From NCBI RefSeq assembly GCF_900635445.1, contig NZ_LR134117.1, forward strand, positions 3,410,001-3,474,000: a stretch of DNA of 64,000 nucleotides. The letters are read 5' to 3'. Position 1 is the first letter of the stretch. Every line of letters begins with the position of its first letter. This stretch comes from Serratia odorifera (GTDB lineage: Bacteria > Pseudomonadota > Gammaproteobacteria > Enterobacterales > Enterobacteriaceae). The notes below the pieces were generated by a model. It saw only the letters and a list, made by a program, of their open reading frames with translations, ran no database searches and was not told the origin of the DNA. The position numbers were made by a program, and so were the translations under genes. This document shows, piece after piece, positions 8,632-17,594 of this stretch.

Positions 8632-10704
8632 ATGCAGCAGTTAACCAGTTACCTTACCGGCCAGTGGCTGTTCGGTCAGGGGAAAACGCGCCAGATCGCT
8701 GATGCCGTGACCGGCGAACCCTTGTATCAGGTGTGCTCGGACGGCTTACCGCTGGCTGACAGTCTGGACTATGCGCGCCAAAAAGGCGGGACGGCGCTGG
8801 CGCGCATGACCTTCCAGCAGCGCGCGCAAATGATGAAAGCGCTGGCAAAGCATCTGTTGGCCCATAAAGAAACGCTGTATGACATCGCTTATCAGACCGG
8901 AGCGACGCGCAACGACAGCTGGGTCGACATCGAAGGCGGCATCGCCACGCTGTTTTCATACGCCGGGCTGGCTGGCCGCGAACTGCCTGACGATACCTTG
9001 TGGCCGGAGGATGAACCGATCCCGCTGTCGAAACAGGGGCAGTTTGCCGCGCGCCATGTGCTCACGTCGCGTCCCGGCGTTGCACTGCACATTAACGCGT
9101 TCAATTTCCCCTGTTGGGGCATGCTGGAAAAATTGGCGCCAACCTGGCTGGCCGGTATGCCGGCCATTATCAAACCCGCGACCGCCAGCGCGCAGGTGAC
9201 GCAGGCGATGGTCAAGCTGATGATTGACAGCGGCCTGTTGCCGGAAGGCGCCTTACAGCTGATTTGCGGTGGCATTGGTGACATGTTTGCCCATCTGGAC
9301 TATCAGGACGTGGTTACCTTTACCGGCTCGGCGCAAACCGGCCAACGGCTGCGTTCGCATCCGCGTTTGCTGGAGAAATCCATTGCCTTCACCATGGAGG
9401 CGGACTCGCTCAACTGTTGTGTGCTGGGGGAGGACGTCACGCCGGAGATGCCGGAGTTCGGCTTGTTCATTAAAGAAGTGTGCCGTGAAATCACCAGCAA
9501 GGCGGGGCAAAAATGTACTGCAATTCGGCGCATTATGGTGCCGGCCTGCCAGGTTGCGGCGGTGCAGCAGGCTTTGTTGCAGCGTCTGACGCGCGTGACG
9601 GTGGGCGATCCGCGGCTGGAGCAGGTGCGCATGGGGGCGTTGATCGATCTGGCACAGCGCGATGACGTCCAGCAAAAAGTGGATCTGCTGCTGCATAACG
9701 GCTGCGAACCGCTGTGCGGCGGCACCTTCCAGGGCGTTGAAGCGTTGGGCAATGGCGGTGGCAAAGGGGCGTTTTATCCGCCGACCCTGCTGTACTGCGC
9801 CGAACCGTTCAGCCATACGGCGGTGCATGAAACCGAGGCGTTCGGCCCGGTGGCCACCTTGATGCCGTATCAGACCAGCGAACAGGCGATTGATTTGGCG
9901 CTGCTGGGGCGCGGCAGTTTGGCCGGTTCGCTGGTCACCGCCGATCCGTCACTGGCCAGGCGATTCGTCCGGGCGGCGGCCTGCGCGCATGGTCGCCTAT
10001 TGGTGCTCGACAGCGCGGCGGCGACGGAATCCACCGGCCACGGCTCGCCGTTGCCAATGTTGCTGCATGGCGGGCCGGGGCGTGCCGGCGGCGGGGAGGA
10101 GCTGGGTGGCCTGCGGGCGGTCAAGCACTACATGCAACGCAGCGCGATCCAGGGCAGCCCGACGATGCTGGCGGCGATTGGCAATGAGTGGGTGCGCGGC
10201 GCCGAGGTGGTTGAGCAACCGATCCACCCGTTCCGTAAATACTTTGAACAGCTGCAGATTGGCGAGAGCCTGCTGACCGCGCGGCGTACGGTGACCGAAG
10301 CCGATATCGTCAATTTCGCCTGCCTGAGCGGCGATCATTTCTATGCGCATATGGACAAGATTGGCGCTGCGGAATCGCTGTTCGGCGAGCGGGTGGCGCA
10401 CGGTTACTTTGTGGTGTCTGCCGCCGCCGGGCTGTTTGTCGATGCGGGCGTCGGGCCGGTGATCGCCAACTACGGCATGGAAAACCTGCGTTTTATCGAG
10501 CCGGTGAAAATCGGGGATACCTTGCAGGTTCGGCTGACCTGCAAGAAGAAGATCCGCAAACCGCAAAAAAGCGCCGAAGATCGCCCGCACGGCGTGGTGG
10601 TATGGGATGTTCAGGTGCTGAACCAGCACCAGCAGGCGGTGGCGCTGTACAGTATTCTGACGCTGGTGGTTCGCCAGCAGGGAGATATTGCTGCCGGGCA
10701 GTAA
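8632..10704 (+). CDS. paaZ: bifunctional oxepin-CoA hydrolase / 3-oxo-5,6-dehydrosuberyl-CoA semialdehyde dehydrogenase PaaZ
   Basis: Intact 690-residue fusion enzyme that opens the oxepin ring and oxidises the resulting aldehyde. Residues 1 to about 530 are an NADP-dependent aldehyde dehydrogenase with the general base Glu256 (TMEADSLN) and nucleophile Cys295 (GQKCTAIRR). Residues from about 550 are a MaoC-type (R)-hydratase domain with Asp568 and His573 in SGDHFYAH, then GERVAHGYFVVSAAAGLFV. Both positions match E. coli PaaZ within a few residues. ATG at 8632 is preceded by AGGAGAGGCAG. It is transcribed divergently from paaA; no partner follows directly. Confidence 0.95.
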   Translation: MQQLTSYLTGQWLFGQGKTRQIADAVTGEPLYQVCSDGLPLADSLDYARQKGGTALARMTFQQRAQMMKALAKHLLAHKETLYDIAYQTGATRNDSWVDIEGGIATLFSYAGLAGRELPDDTLWPEDEPIPLSKQGQFAARHVLTSRPGVALHINAFNFPCWGMLEKLAPTWLAGMPAIIKPATASAQVTQAMVKLMIDSGLLPEGALQLICGGIGDMFAHLDYQDVVTFTGSAQTGQRLRSHPRLLEKSIAFTMEADSLNCCVLGEDVTPEMPEFGLFIKEVCREITSKAGQKCTAIRRIMVPACQVAAVQQALLQRLTRVTVGDPRLEQVRMGALIDLAQRDDVQQKVDLLLHNGCEPLCGGTFQGVEALGNGGGKGAFYPPTLLYCAEPFSHTAVHETEAFGPVATLMPYQTSEQAIDLALLGRGSLAGSLVTADPSLARRFVRAAACAHGRLLVLDSAAATESTGHGSPLPMLLHGGPGRAGGGEELGGLRAVKHYMQRSAIQGSPTMLAAIGNEWVRGAEVVEQPIHPFRKYFEQLQIGESLLTARRTVTEADIVNFACLSGDHFYAHMDKIGAAESLFGERVAHGYFVVSAAAGLFVDAGVGPVIANYGMENLRFIEPVKIGDTLQVRLTCKKKIRKPQKSAEDRPHGVVVWDVQVLNQHQQAVALYSILTLVVRQQGDIAAGQ

Positions 10705-10747
10705 GGCCGTGCGCGCTCTGAGGGCGCCACGCCTATTGCTGCGTCGA

Positions 10748-10779
10748 GCGCCAGGCTGTCGGCTTTTGCCGCCTGGCGC
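10748..10779 (+). terminator. inverted repeat after paaZ, possible terminator
   Basis: A perfect 9-base inverted repeat, GCGCCAGGC at 10748-10756 and GCCTGGCGC at 10771-10779, lies 44 bases after the paaZ stop. The 14-base loop contains TTTT, but no T-run follows the stem. It could be a weak or Rho-assisted end of the paaZ message, or simply a hairpin. It also precedes the ATPase gene at 10848. Confidence 0.35.
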
Positions 10780-10847
10780 AAGCCCGCGGCATTGCCTGAC
10801 GCCGTGCCATGTTACACTGCGCCATGGTCCTCATTGCTAATCTGTCT

Positions 10848-11945
10848 ATGACTATCCAACGGTTAAATCTCAAGGGCTTTCGCTCGATTCGCGATATGCA
10901 GCTCGATCTTGGCAGGCTGAACGTGATCAGCGGCCCGAACGGCTGCGGCAAGTCCAACCTGTACAAGGCGGTGCGCTTGATCCATCAGGCTGCCGCCGGC
11001 AGGTTGTCGACGGCGCTGGCCGAGGAGGGAGGCATTCCCAAGGCGATGTGGGCCGGTGGGCTGCGGCCGGGCGAGCGGCGCGGCGACGCCCGACGCATGG
11101 TGCTGTCGGCGACGATGGATGACTTCGACTATGAACTGCAACTGGGCTTCCCGGAACCGAGCAGCAGTCTGTTTACCCTCGATCCGCTGGTCAAGCAGGA
11201 ATCGTTATGGCTGAGCGGCCACGGGCGGCGCGCCTCGACGCGCATTTTGGAACGCCGCAACCAGACCGCGTTCCTGACCAATATCGACGGTGAGCGCATC
11301 AGTTATCCCGTCAGTCTGCATGCCGAAGAATCGGTGTTTGGGCAATTGGCGGAGCCGCATCTTTATCCGGAAGTCTCGCAGGTGCGTGAAAACCTGCTGC
11401 AATGGCGTTTTTATCATGAATTCGCCGTCTGGCCAGGCTCGCCTCTGCGCGCACCGCAGGTCGGCATCCGCTCACCGGTATTGGCGCACGACGGCAGCAA
11501 TATGGTGGCGGCCTTCCAGACCATCCGTGAAATCGGTAATGGGGCGCTGCTGAAAGAGATTCTGATGCAGGCGTTCCCGGACACGGTGTTCGACGTCGAG
11601 GCACCGCAGGGGCTGTTCCATCTGCTGACCTATCGAGAGGGCATCTTGCGCGCGCTGGATGTGGCGGAGTTGTCCGACGGCACGCTGCGCTTTCTGTGCC
11701 TGGCGGTTGCACTGTTGAGCCCGCGTCCGCCGGCTTTCATTGCCCTGAATGAGCCGGAAAACAGTCTGCATCCGGATTTACTGCCCGCGCTGGCGCAGTT
11801 GATTGCCGAAGCCAGCCGCTACAGTCAGCTTTGGGTTACCAGCCATTCGCCGGCGCTGGCGGCGATGATTGCCCGGCACAGTGAGGTGACGCACTACCGT
11901 TTGGCGCAACGGCAGGGGGAAACGGTGTTAACCGATGCCAGCTAG
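10848..11945 (+). CDS. AAA family ATPase (RecF/SMC-like, AAA_21 type)
   Basis: A 365-residue ABC/SMC-type ATPase. The N-terminus reads MTIQRLNLKGFRSIRDMQLD followed by the P-loop GPNGCGKSN at residues 29-37. Near the C-terminus, ELSDGTLRFLCLAVALL is a signature-like segment, FIALNEPENSLHPDLLPALAQLI is the Walker B region (ending Glu-Pro-Glu-Asn), and LWVTSHSPALAAMI is the D/H-loop block. This arrangement is typical of stand-alone RecF-like ATPases of unknown role. The ATG at 10848 is preferred over an upstream in-frame ATG at 10809 because it begins the conserved TIQRLNLKGF. No endonuclease (TOPRIM) domain or partner gene is seen, so nothing marks it as a defence module. Intact. Confidence 0.8.
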   Translation: MTIQRLNLKGFRSIRDMQLDLGRLNVISGPNGCGKSNLYKAVRLIHQAAAGRLSTALAEEGGIPKAMWAGGLRPGERRGDARRMVLSATMDDFDYELQLGFPEPSSSLFTLDPLVKQESLWLSGHGRRASTRILERRNQTAFLTNIDGERISYPVSLHAEESVFGQLAEPHLYPEVSQVRENLLQWRFYHEFAVWPGSPLRAPQVGIRSPVLAHDGSNMVAAFQTIREIGNGALLKEILMQAFPDTVFDVEAPQGLFHLLTYREGILRALDVAELSDGTLRFLCLAVALLSPRPPAFIALNEPENSLHPDLLPALAQLIAEASRYSQLWVTSHSPALAAMIARHSEVTHYRLAQRQGETVLTDAS

Positions 11946-11963
11946 TGGCGATGCCGTCTCTTT

Positions 11964-13509
11964 TCAGCCGCTACATACCCGGTTTTTGCCGTTCTCTTTT
12001 GCTTCGTACAACGCGCCATCGGCCTGATTGACCAGACTGATGGGCGTGTCGCCGTATCTTTGCGGCACTTTGGCGCACAGGCCGATGCTGACGGTGATCA
12101 TCCCCAATGGGCTGCCCGAGTGGGGGATGTGTAATTGCCGCACCTGCGTCAGCAGGCGTTCGGCAACGGCCAACGCGCCAGCGTTGTCGGTATCTGGCAG
12201 GATAATCGCCAGCTCTTCCCCACCATAACGCGCTATGACATCGCCGGTGCGCGTGGACAGGTTTTGCAGCAGTTGCCCCAGCTGCTGCAGGCAACGGTCG
12301 CCGGCCACGTGGCCATAGATGTCGTTGTACTGCTTGAAGTAATCAATATCCAGCATCAATAGCGCCACGCTGCGCGCATTACGCGCCGAACGGGTAATTT
12401 CGCTTTTCAATGCCATATCAAAACTGCCGTCGGTTGGCCAGCCCGGTCAGACTGTCCAATAGCGCCATCTCTTCCAGCGTCTGATTCATCAGGGTGAGCT
12501 GGTCACGGGTACGCACCAGTTCGGCTTCGGTTTGCACGCTATGATTGATCTGGCGAATCAACACCAGGCCCAGCACCAGTAGAATTCCTAACAGCACCAG
12601 GCCGCCCAACACAAACAGCGTGGTATCGCTGCGCCAGCCTGCCAACGCATCGTTTCGCGACAGCCCGGCGGCGATCACCAGCGGATAACGCTCGACGCGG
12701 GAATAACCGTAAATGCGTTCCACCTTGTCGTAACGCGAGGTCAGGGTGGCGTTGCCAAAGGTCGAATGCGGCAGGATCCTGCTGAACAAAATGCCATGGG
12801 AAATATTCTTGCCGATCGAGCTCGGGGAATAAGGGCGGCGATACAGAATGGTGCCGTCCGCCAGCAGCAGACTGAGCGATGCGTCGTTATCCAGCGCGAA
12901 GTCGTCATAAAACTGGCGGAAGTAGTCGACGTACAAGGTTGCCAATACCACGCCGCCAAAACTGCCGTCGGGGTTTTTCAGTCGGCGCGAAATCGGGATC
13001 ACCAAATCACCGGTGGTACGGCTACGAATCACCTGGCCAATATAGGGTTGGTCGTCATCATGGGTTTGATGGTATTGGAAGTAGGCGCGATCGCTGTTAT
13101 TGGCCAGGGTCGGGACATTGCCAAACGAAGTGGCGATCCAGCGTCCCTGCGCATCATAGATAAAGCTGCCGTGCAACTGCGGGGCGTTTTCCACCTGTGC
13201 CTGCATCACCTTGTGCAGCCGTGACCGCTGGGCTGGACCGCGCCCGTCATGGTCGAGACGTTCGGTCAACTCAAGCAGATTGTTATCCACCTGCTTGAAG
13301 GTGTCATCGGCATGTTGTGCCAGGGAACGCGCCAGGTTGGAAGAGGTATTTTCTGCCGTTTTCAGATCTATCTGCCGCGCATGCCATATTTGCCAGGTGT
13401 TAAGCACGATCAGCGTAACGGCGACGATAATAACGAAAACGGCTGCTTGCAATAATAGCGGTGAGTTTTTGTTCCGCTCCGGCGTCGGTGATTGCGGCGT
13501 TGGTATCAT
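11964..13509 (-). pseudogene. membrane-bound diguanylate cyclase (dCache-like sensor + GGDEF), one frameshift as read
   Basis: A sensor diguanylate cyclase that would make c-di-GMP. After a short cytoplasmic tail there is a membrane segment (AAVFVIIVAVTLIVLNTW), a periplasmic sensor region of about 240 residues with double-Cache character (DRAYFQYH, GDLVIPISRR, GGVVLATLYVDYF), then a second membrane segment (TTLFVLGGLVLLGILLVLG) and the GGDEF domain. The cyclase motif is GGEEL, with an RTGD inhibitory-site motif five residues upstream, so it is predicted active. The frame breaks between residues RRQF and DMALKSE, at an A4 run (12420-12423; TTTT on the coding strand). Removing one T gives one continuous protein. 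ATG at 13509 has AAGGATGAC upstream; an ATG 5 codons earlier is possible. Confidence 0.82.
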
Positions 13510-13664
13510 GTCATCCTTGTGCATAGCGCAAAATAGCTGGCGGATAACAACAATCTTAAACGCAGTTAAACGATTTTGCCGTGCCGAGCGCCGCCAGCCG
13601 GGAAATATTATCGCCCCAGGGCCATTGGAAGCAGTGCCACGGCGCTACGCGGCACTGTTTGCCG

Positions 13665-14084
13665 TTATTCGACGTTGACCATCCAGTTTACGCCAAACTT
13701 GTCGGTCAACATGCCGAATCCCTTGGCCCAGAACGTGGGTTGGTATGGCATGGTAATATTACCGTCCTGCGCCAGCTTGTGGAACAGTTCGCGGCCCTGC
13801 TCGACATCGTCCGGGTTCAGCGACAGGGAATAGCCCTTGTGCGTCACCGCAGCGTCGCCTTCTTGCGGGCAGCCGTCCGAGGCCATCAGTCGGCTGTCGC
13901 CGATGCGCAGGCAGGTATGCATGATGGATTCCGGATCCATTTCCGCTCCGCCCTGTTGTTTGGCCTCTTCGGGCATATCTTTGTAACGCATTGTCATTTC
14001 CACTTCCGCACCCAACTGCTGGACATAAAAATCAACCGCCTGTTGGCAACAGCCATCAAAAAAAAGATAAGGTTGAATCTGCAT
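13665..14084 (-). CDS. VOC family protein, PhnB/YjdN-like
   Basis: A 139-residue member of the vicinal oxygen chelate superfamily, PhnB/YjdN subgroup (glyoxalase/bleomycin-resistance fold). It starts MQIQPYLFFDGCCQQAVDFY and contains AEVEMTMRYKDMP, HTCLRIGDSRLMASDG, and the C-terminal block PTFWAKGFGMLTDKFGVNWMVN, all characteristic of the family. The precise substrate is unknown for YjdN-like proteins. The ATG at 14084 is chosen over an in-frame upstream one because the family begins at MQIQPYL. It lies alone between a GGDEF gene and a divergent SDR gene. Confidence 0.82.
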   Translation of the reverse strand: MQIQPYLFFDGCCQQAVDFYVQQLGAEVEMTMRYKDMPEEAKQQGGAEMDPESIMHTCLRIGDSRLMASDGCPQEGDAAVTHKGYSLSLNPDDVEQGRELFHKLAQDGNITMPYQPTFWAKGFGMLTDKFGVNWMVNVE

Positions 14085-14208
14085 GACGTTGACCTCGCTA
14101 GTGGCTTGCCACCCCCGCTGTATCAGGGACTGGCACAATAGTTTCCGGCGGCGATAGTCACCGCAGGTAACCTATCAGTGTAGTCCGGTTCAGCGTGATT
14201 ACCGGGCG

Positions 14209-14262
14209 AGCGCTCACGCTAGCGCTCACGCTAGCGCTCACGCTAGCGCTCACGCTAGCGCT
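14209..14262. repeat. 12-bp tandem repeat, 4.5 copies
   Basis: Four identical head-to-tail copies of AGCGCTCACGCT (14209-14220, 14221-14232, 14233-14244, 14245-14256) are followed by a half copy, AGCGCT. Each unit begins with the 6-base palindrome AGCGCT, so the array can fold in several registers. It sits between the VOC gene and the SDR gene, about 110 bases upstream of the SDR start. Copies are perfectly identical, which points to recent slippage expansion. Confidence 0.95.
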
Positions 14263-14372
14263 ATTTATTCTCATTGAACGAAAAAATGGGATAGTGCATC
14301 CCGTTTCGCGCAGATTATCTGTTCGATAACTGTTCCTATACTGACAACACCTTCACAAAAGGAGTTATTGCA

Positions 14373-15146
14373 ATGGGTAATCAATCTTTAAGCGGAAAAG
14401 TGGTATTAATCGCTGGTGGTGCGAAGAACCTCGGCGGCCTGGTGGCACGAGATCTGGCGCAAAACGGCGCCGCGGCGGTGGTGGTGCACTATAACAGCGA
14501 CACCAGCCGGGCAGCGGCAGAAGAGACGCTGGCGGCGGTACAGGCTGCGGGAGCCAAGGCGATTACCGTGCAGGGCGATTTGTCCAAACCGGACAACGTG
14601 GCACGCCTGTTTAGCGAAGCGGTACAGGCATTTGGCAAAGTGGATATTGCCATCAATACTGCAGGTTTGGTGATTAAAAAGCCGATTGCCGAGGTGACCG
14701 AAGCGGATTATGACAGCAGCTTTGACGTCAATGCCAAGGCGGCGTTCTTCTTTATCCAGCAGGCGGGCAAGCATTTGGCGGACAATGGCCGCATTGTGAC
14801 CATCGTCAGTTCCCTGTTGGCCGCCTACACGCCGTTCTATGCGGTGTACCCAGGCAGTAAGGCGCCGGTAGAGCACTTTACCCGTGCGGCGTCGAAAGAG
14901 TTTGGCGAACGTGGCATCAGCGTGAACGCCATCGGGCCAGGGCCGATGGATACGCCGTTCTTCTATGGGCAGGAAAGTAAAGAGGCGGTGGCTTATCACA
15001 GCAGCGCCGCCGCGCTGAGCAAATTCTCGAAAACCGGCCTGACCGATATCGAAGACATTGCGCCGATCGTCAAGTTCCTGGTCACCGATGGTTGGTGGAT
15101 CACCGGCCAGACGCTGTTTGCCAATGGCGGCTATACTACCCGGTAA
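14373..15146 (+). CDS. short-chain dehydrogenase/reductase (SDR)
   Basis: A 257-residue classical SDR oxidoreductase. It has the nucleotide-binding glycine motif AGGAKNLGG (residues about 14-22), the NTAG-like AINTAGLV, the catalytic Ser in TIVSSLLAAY, and a YxxxK catalytic pair as YPGSK. The C-terminal block ITGQTLFANGGY is typical of the family. AAAGGAG lies upstream of the ATG at 14373. Substrate cannot be read from sequence. The next gene on the same strand is a LysR regulator 55 bases downstream, which may control it. Confidence 0.88.
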   Translation: MGNQSLSGKVVLIAGGAKNLGGLVARDLAQNGAAAVVVHYNSDTSRAAAEETLAAVQAAGAKAITVQGDLSKPDNVARLFSEAVQAFGKVDIAINTAGLVIKKPIAEVTEADYDSSFDVNAKAAFFFIQQAGKHLADNGRIVTIVSSLLAAYTPFYAVYPGSKAPVEHFTRAASKEFGERGISVNAIGPGPMDTPFFYGQESKEAVAYHSSAAALSKFSKTGLTDIEDIAPIVKFLVTDGWWITGQTLFANGGYTTR

Positions 15147-15201
15147 TCGTTCTACCCGCTGCGGCGTTCGACCGCAGCGCTTTTATCAGCATGAGGCAGC
15201 G

Positions 15202-16119
15202 GTGGATAAGATAGGGAGATTGCGGGTATTTATTCAAGTGGCCGATGTTGGCAGTTTTGTTCGCGCATCGGAGCTGTTGTTGATGCCGAAAACCACGGTT
15301 TCCGCCGCCATTCAACAGTTGGAAAACGAAATGGGGGCGCGGCTGTTCCACCGCACGACGCGTCGGGTGCAACTGACCGGCGACGGAGAGCGCTTATTGG
15401 AACACGCCCGCAGTTTGCTTGACGACGTGGCGGCGCTGGACAATCTGTTCCAGCCGGCGGGCTCGCCGATCGGTGGGCGGCTGGCGGTGGACGTACCCAG
15501 CCGCATTGCGCGGCGTATCATCGTGCCGGCGCTGCCGGATTTCTTCTTGCAGTATCCTGATATTGAACTGTTTCTCAGCTCCAGCGATCGGACGATCGAT
15601 CTGGTGCAGGAAGGCATGGATTGCGTGGTGCGCGTCGGCAGTCTGAGCGACAGCAGCCTGATAAGCCACACGCTAGGGCAGTTGAGCATGGTCAACTGCG
15701 CCAGCCCGACGTATTTGCAACGGCACGGCACGCCGCAGGATAACCGCCAACTGGCAGATCATTGGGTGGTGGGGTATGCGCAACCGAGCCTGCTGTCGGC
15801 CAATTGCTGGCAGTGGCGGCACAATGGTGAAATCGTTGAACATACTCTGCGCAGCAAGGTCACGGTCAACAATGTGGAAAATTACATTGGCAGTTGTCTG
15901 GTCGGCATGGGGCTGATCCAGATCCCGCGTTTTGATATTCAGCATTTCCTGGATGACGGTAGCCTGGTGGAAGTGCTGCCGCAGGCGCGCGCGCCGGCGA
16001 TGCGCATTTCGTTGTTGTACCCGCATCGCCGCCAGCGTACGGCGCGTTTTAGCGCCTTTGCCGACTGGTTCAGCGGTTTGATCACACCGTTTTGTGAAGG
16101 CCGATGGCCGTCAATATAG
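15202..16119 (+). CDS. LysR family transcriptional regulator
   Basis: A 305-residue LysR regulator. The N-terminal helix-turn-helix is FIQVADVGSFVRASELLLMPKTTVSAAIQQLENEMGARLF-like, followed by the substrate-binding fold (GGRLAVDVPSRIAR, VRVGSLSDSSLI, VENYIGSCLVGMGLIQIP). Start: GTG at 15202 gives VDKIGRLRVFIQVAD, matching the normal LysR N-terminus, with GAGGCAGC upstream; a longer in-frame reading overlaps the SDR and is unlikely. It follows the SDR gene by 55 bases on the same strand and probably regulates it. Intact. Confidence 0.88.
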   Translation: MDKIGRLRVFIQVADVGSFVRASELLLMPKTTVSAAIQQLENEMGARLFHRTTRRVQLTGDGERLLEHARSLLDDVAALDNLFQPAGSPIGGRLAVDVPSRIARRIIVPALPDFFLQYPDIELFLSSSDRTIDLVQEGMDCVVRVGSLSDSSLISHTLGQLSMVNCASPTYLQRHGTPQDNRQLADHWVVGYAQPSLLSANCWQWRHNGEIVEHTLRSKVTVNNVENYIGSCLVGMGLIQIPRFDIQHFLDDGSLVEVLPQARAPAMRISLLYPHRRQRTARFSAFADWFSGLITPFCEGRWPSI

Positions 16120-16624
16120 CGGCGTTTCGCGCGCGGCTGCGGACATCTCGCGCAAGCATCGCGATACATTGCGTCGCGCGATGTTTACCCGGCGGCGCAT
16201 GAAAGTGCAGGGCAATCCAGCCCATCCCAGGATCAAGGCGATAAATAGGGGGAAGGGCGTCATGCCAGCAGGTAAAGCATGCCGGGTCCGATCCAAAGCA
16301 GCCGGTAACGTGGGTCAACAGCGGGCGCTCAAAAGTAGGGCTTAAGCGCATTTATGTTTATTTTCCTGACGTTAGGTAAAATTATCTCCATAGGGGATTT
16401 GTTGACTCATACTATAATCCACCCTTTGCTCGCGATTCTTTCCTGTTATGTCTACGCTGGTCGCCGCGATCTTCCCCGGGGTTCAATGCGGTGAAAATCA
16501 GCCGGTTGGCATGGGTAAACCGCTGATTTTTGACTATAGTAATAGAGTGCAAATGCGTTTTAGCGCAGATAAACCGGTAAGGCTTAACCTGAACTTTTCA
16601 GACTGCGTAATATAAGGAACTGAA
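16120..16624. other. intergenic stretch, no convincing gene
   Basis: About 500 bases lie between the LysR gene and a DUF883 gene. Minus-strand readings show a short hydrophobic segment (LFIALILGWAGLPC near 16230) but no start, ribosome site or recognisable family, so I call no gene; it may be a decayed membrane gene. The last 200 bases probably hold the promoter of the downstream stress-type genes; a sequence TTGACT followed too closely by TATAAT occurs near 16402. Confidence 0.4.
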
Positions 16625-16822
16625 ATGTTTGCTAAAAATGACGTAAAAGATCGGGTAGACTCTGTACGCGACAGCGCCAGGGGTAGCGCGTGTGAAGTGC
16701 GCGCCAGCCTGAAGGATGCTGCCGATCAGTCCTGTAGTTATATTAAGGACAACCCGTGGGCTGGGGTTGGCGCCGGAGCCGTTGTCGGCTTGGTGATAGG
16801 TTTTCTTTTAGGCAAAAAGTAA
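16625..16822 (+). CDS. short ElaB/YqjD-like DUF883 membrane-anchored protein
   Basis: A 65-residue protein with a hydrophilic, helical N-terminus (VDSVRDSARGSACEVRASLKD) and a C-terminal glycine-rich membrane anchor (PWAGVGAGAVVGLVIGFLLGKK). This is the signature of the ElaB/YqjD/YgaM family, tail-anchored inner-membrane proteins linked in E. coli to ribosome binding in stationary phase. It is shorter than the E. coli members (about 100). TAAGGAAC lies upstream of the ATG. It is followed 15 bases later by a GlsB/YeaQ gene and likely co-transcribed. Confidence 0.8.
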   Translation: MFAKNDVKDRVDSVRDSARGSACEVRASLKDAADQSCSYIKDNPWAGVGAGAVVGLVIGFLLGKK

Positions 16823-16837
16823 ATAGGGAGAGTACAA

Positions 16838-17086
16838 ATGGGCATCATTTCCTGGATCATTTTTGGTTTAATCGCCGGTATCCTGGCTAAGTGGATCATG
16901 CCGGGCAAGGACGGTGGCGGCTTTATCATGACCGTCATCCTCGGGGTTATTGGTGCGGTTGTCGGCGGTTGGATCAGTACCCTGTTCGGTATGGGACGCG
17001 TCGATGGCTTTAACCTGGGCAGCTTCGTTGTGGCTGTAATCGGTGCCTTGGTGGTGCTTTTTGTCTACAGAAAGATCAGAAGCTAA
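16838..17086 (+). CDS. GlsB/YeaQ/YmgE family stress membrane protein
   Basis: An 82-residue protein of the transglycosylase-associated family (Pfam Transgly_assoc), which despite the name has no shown enzymatic activity. Three membrane segments are visible: IISWIIFGLIAGILAKWI, FIMTVILGVIGAVVGGWIST and LGSFVVAVIGALVVLFVYRKI, with the conserved MPGKDGGG between the first two. These genes are commonly induced in stationary phase or envelope stress. Good ribosome site (AGGGAGAG) upstream. A strong hairpin terminator follows at 17104. Confidence 0.88.
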   Translation: MGIISWIIFGLIAGILAKWIMPGKDGGGFIMTVILGVIGAVVGGWISTLFGMGRVDGFNLGSFVVAVIGALVVLFVYRKIRS

Positions 17087-17103
17087 TCAGGGGCTGATCA
17101 ACG

Positions 17104-17127
17104 AGGGTCGCCGCGGCGGCCCTTTTT
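17104..17127 (+). terminator. Rho-independent terminator
   Basis: Stem AGGGTCGCC paired with GGCGGCCCT (one G-T wobble) is followed directly by TTTTT. It lies 17 bases after the YeaQ-family stop and closes that two-gene unit. Confidence 0.85.
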
Positions 17128-17186
17128 CGTTTAAACACAGGTGACGATCGTGCGCTGAGCATCGACGATCGGAAAAGGGGAATACC

Positions 17187-17591
17187 ATGGGGTTATTAGA
17201 TGGCGCATTAGGCGGCGTGCTGGGCAATGTTCTTGGCGGCGCGCTGGGTAATGGCGGTAAGGGCGGCATCGATATCGCCGCCATTCTGCAATGGGTCGAG
17301 CAACAGGGCGGTCTGCAGGCGATCGTGACTAAACTGCAACAGGGACAACTGGGCGACATTGTCGGTTCGTGGCTCGGCAACGGTGACAACCAGTCGATCA
17401 GTGGCGATCACGTGCAGCAGGCGTTGGGCAGCGATGCGATCGCGCAACTGGCGGAGAAGCTGGGGGTTGATCAGACCCAGGCTTCCGATACCCTTGCGCA
17501 ACTGCTGCCGGCGCTGACCGACAAAGCTTCGCCAAACGGTGAAGTCAAGCAGGACGAACTGGCCAATTACGTAGGCAAACTGTTCAGCTAA
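17187..17591 (+). CDS. yidB: YidB family protein (DUF937)
   Basis: A 134-residue DUF937 protein matching E. coli YidB. It starts MGLLDGALGGVLGNVLGGALG, a glycine-rich repeated segment, then AAILQWVEQQGGLQAIVTKL, GSWLGNGDNQSISGDHVQQAL and a C-terminal block ending NYVGKLFS. Function is unknown. The glycine-rich start can resemble a membrane helix, but the rest is soluble and helical. AAAGGGG lies upstream of the ATG at 17187. It converges with a LysR gene ending 3 bases downstream. Confidence 0.88.
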   Translation: MGLLDGALGGVLGNVLGGALGNGGKGGIDIAAILQWVEQQGGLQAIVTKLQQGQLGDIVGSWLGNGDNQSISGDHVQQALGSDAIAQLAEKLGVDQTQASDTLAQLLPALTDKASPNGEVKQDELANYVGKLFS

Positions 17592-17594
17592 GCC

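Noticed and set aside
10848..11945. OLD-type or Gabija-like defence nuclease
   Set aside because: No TOPRIM domain and no partner helicase gene; only the ATPase is present.
12418..12423. programmed ribosomal frameshift in the GGDEF gene
   Set aside because: No slippery heptamer with downstream structure is evident, and similar breaks occur in many unrelated genes here, so an indel is more likely.
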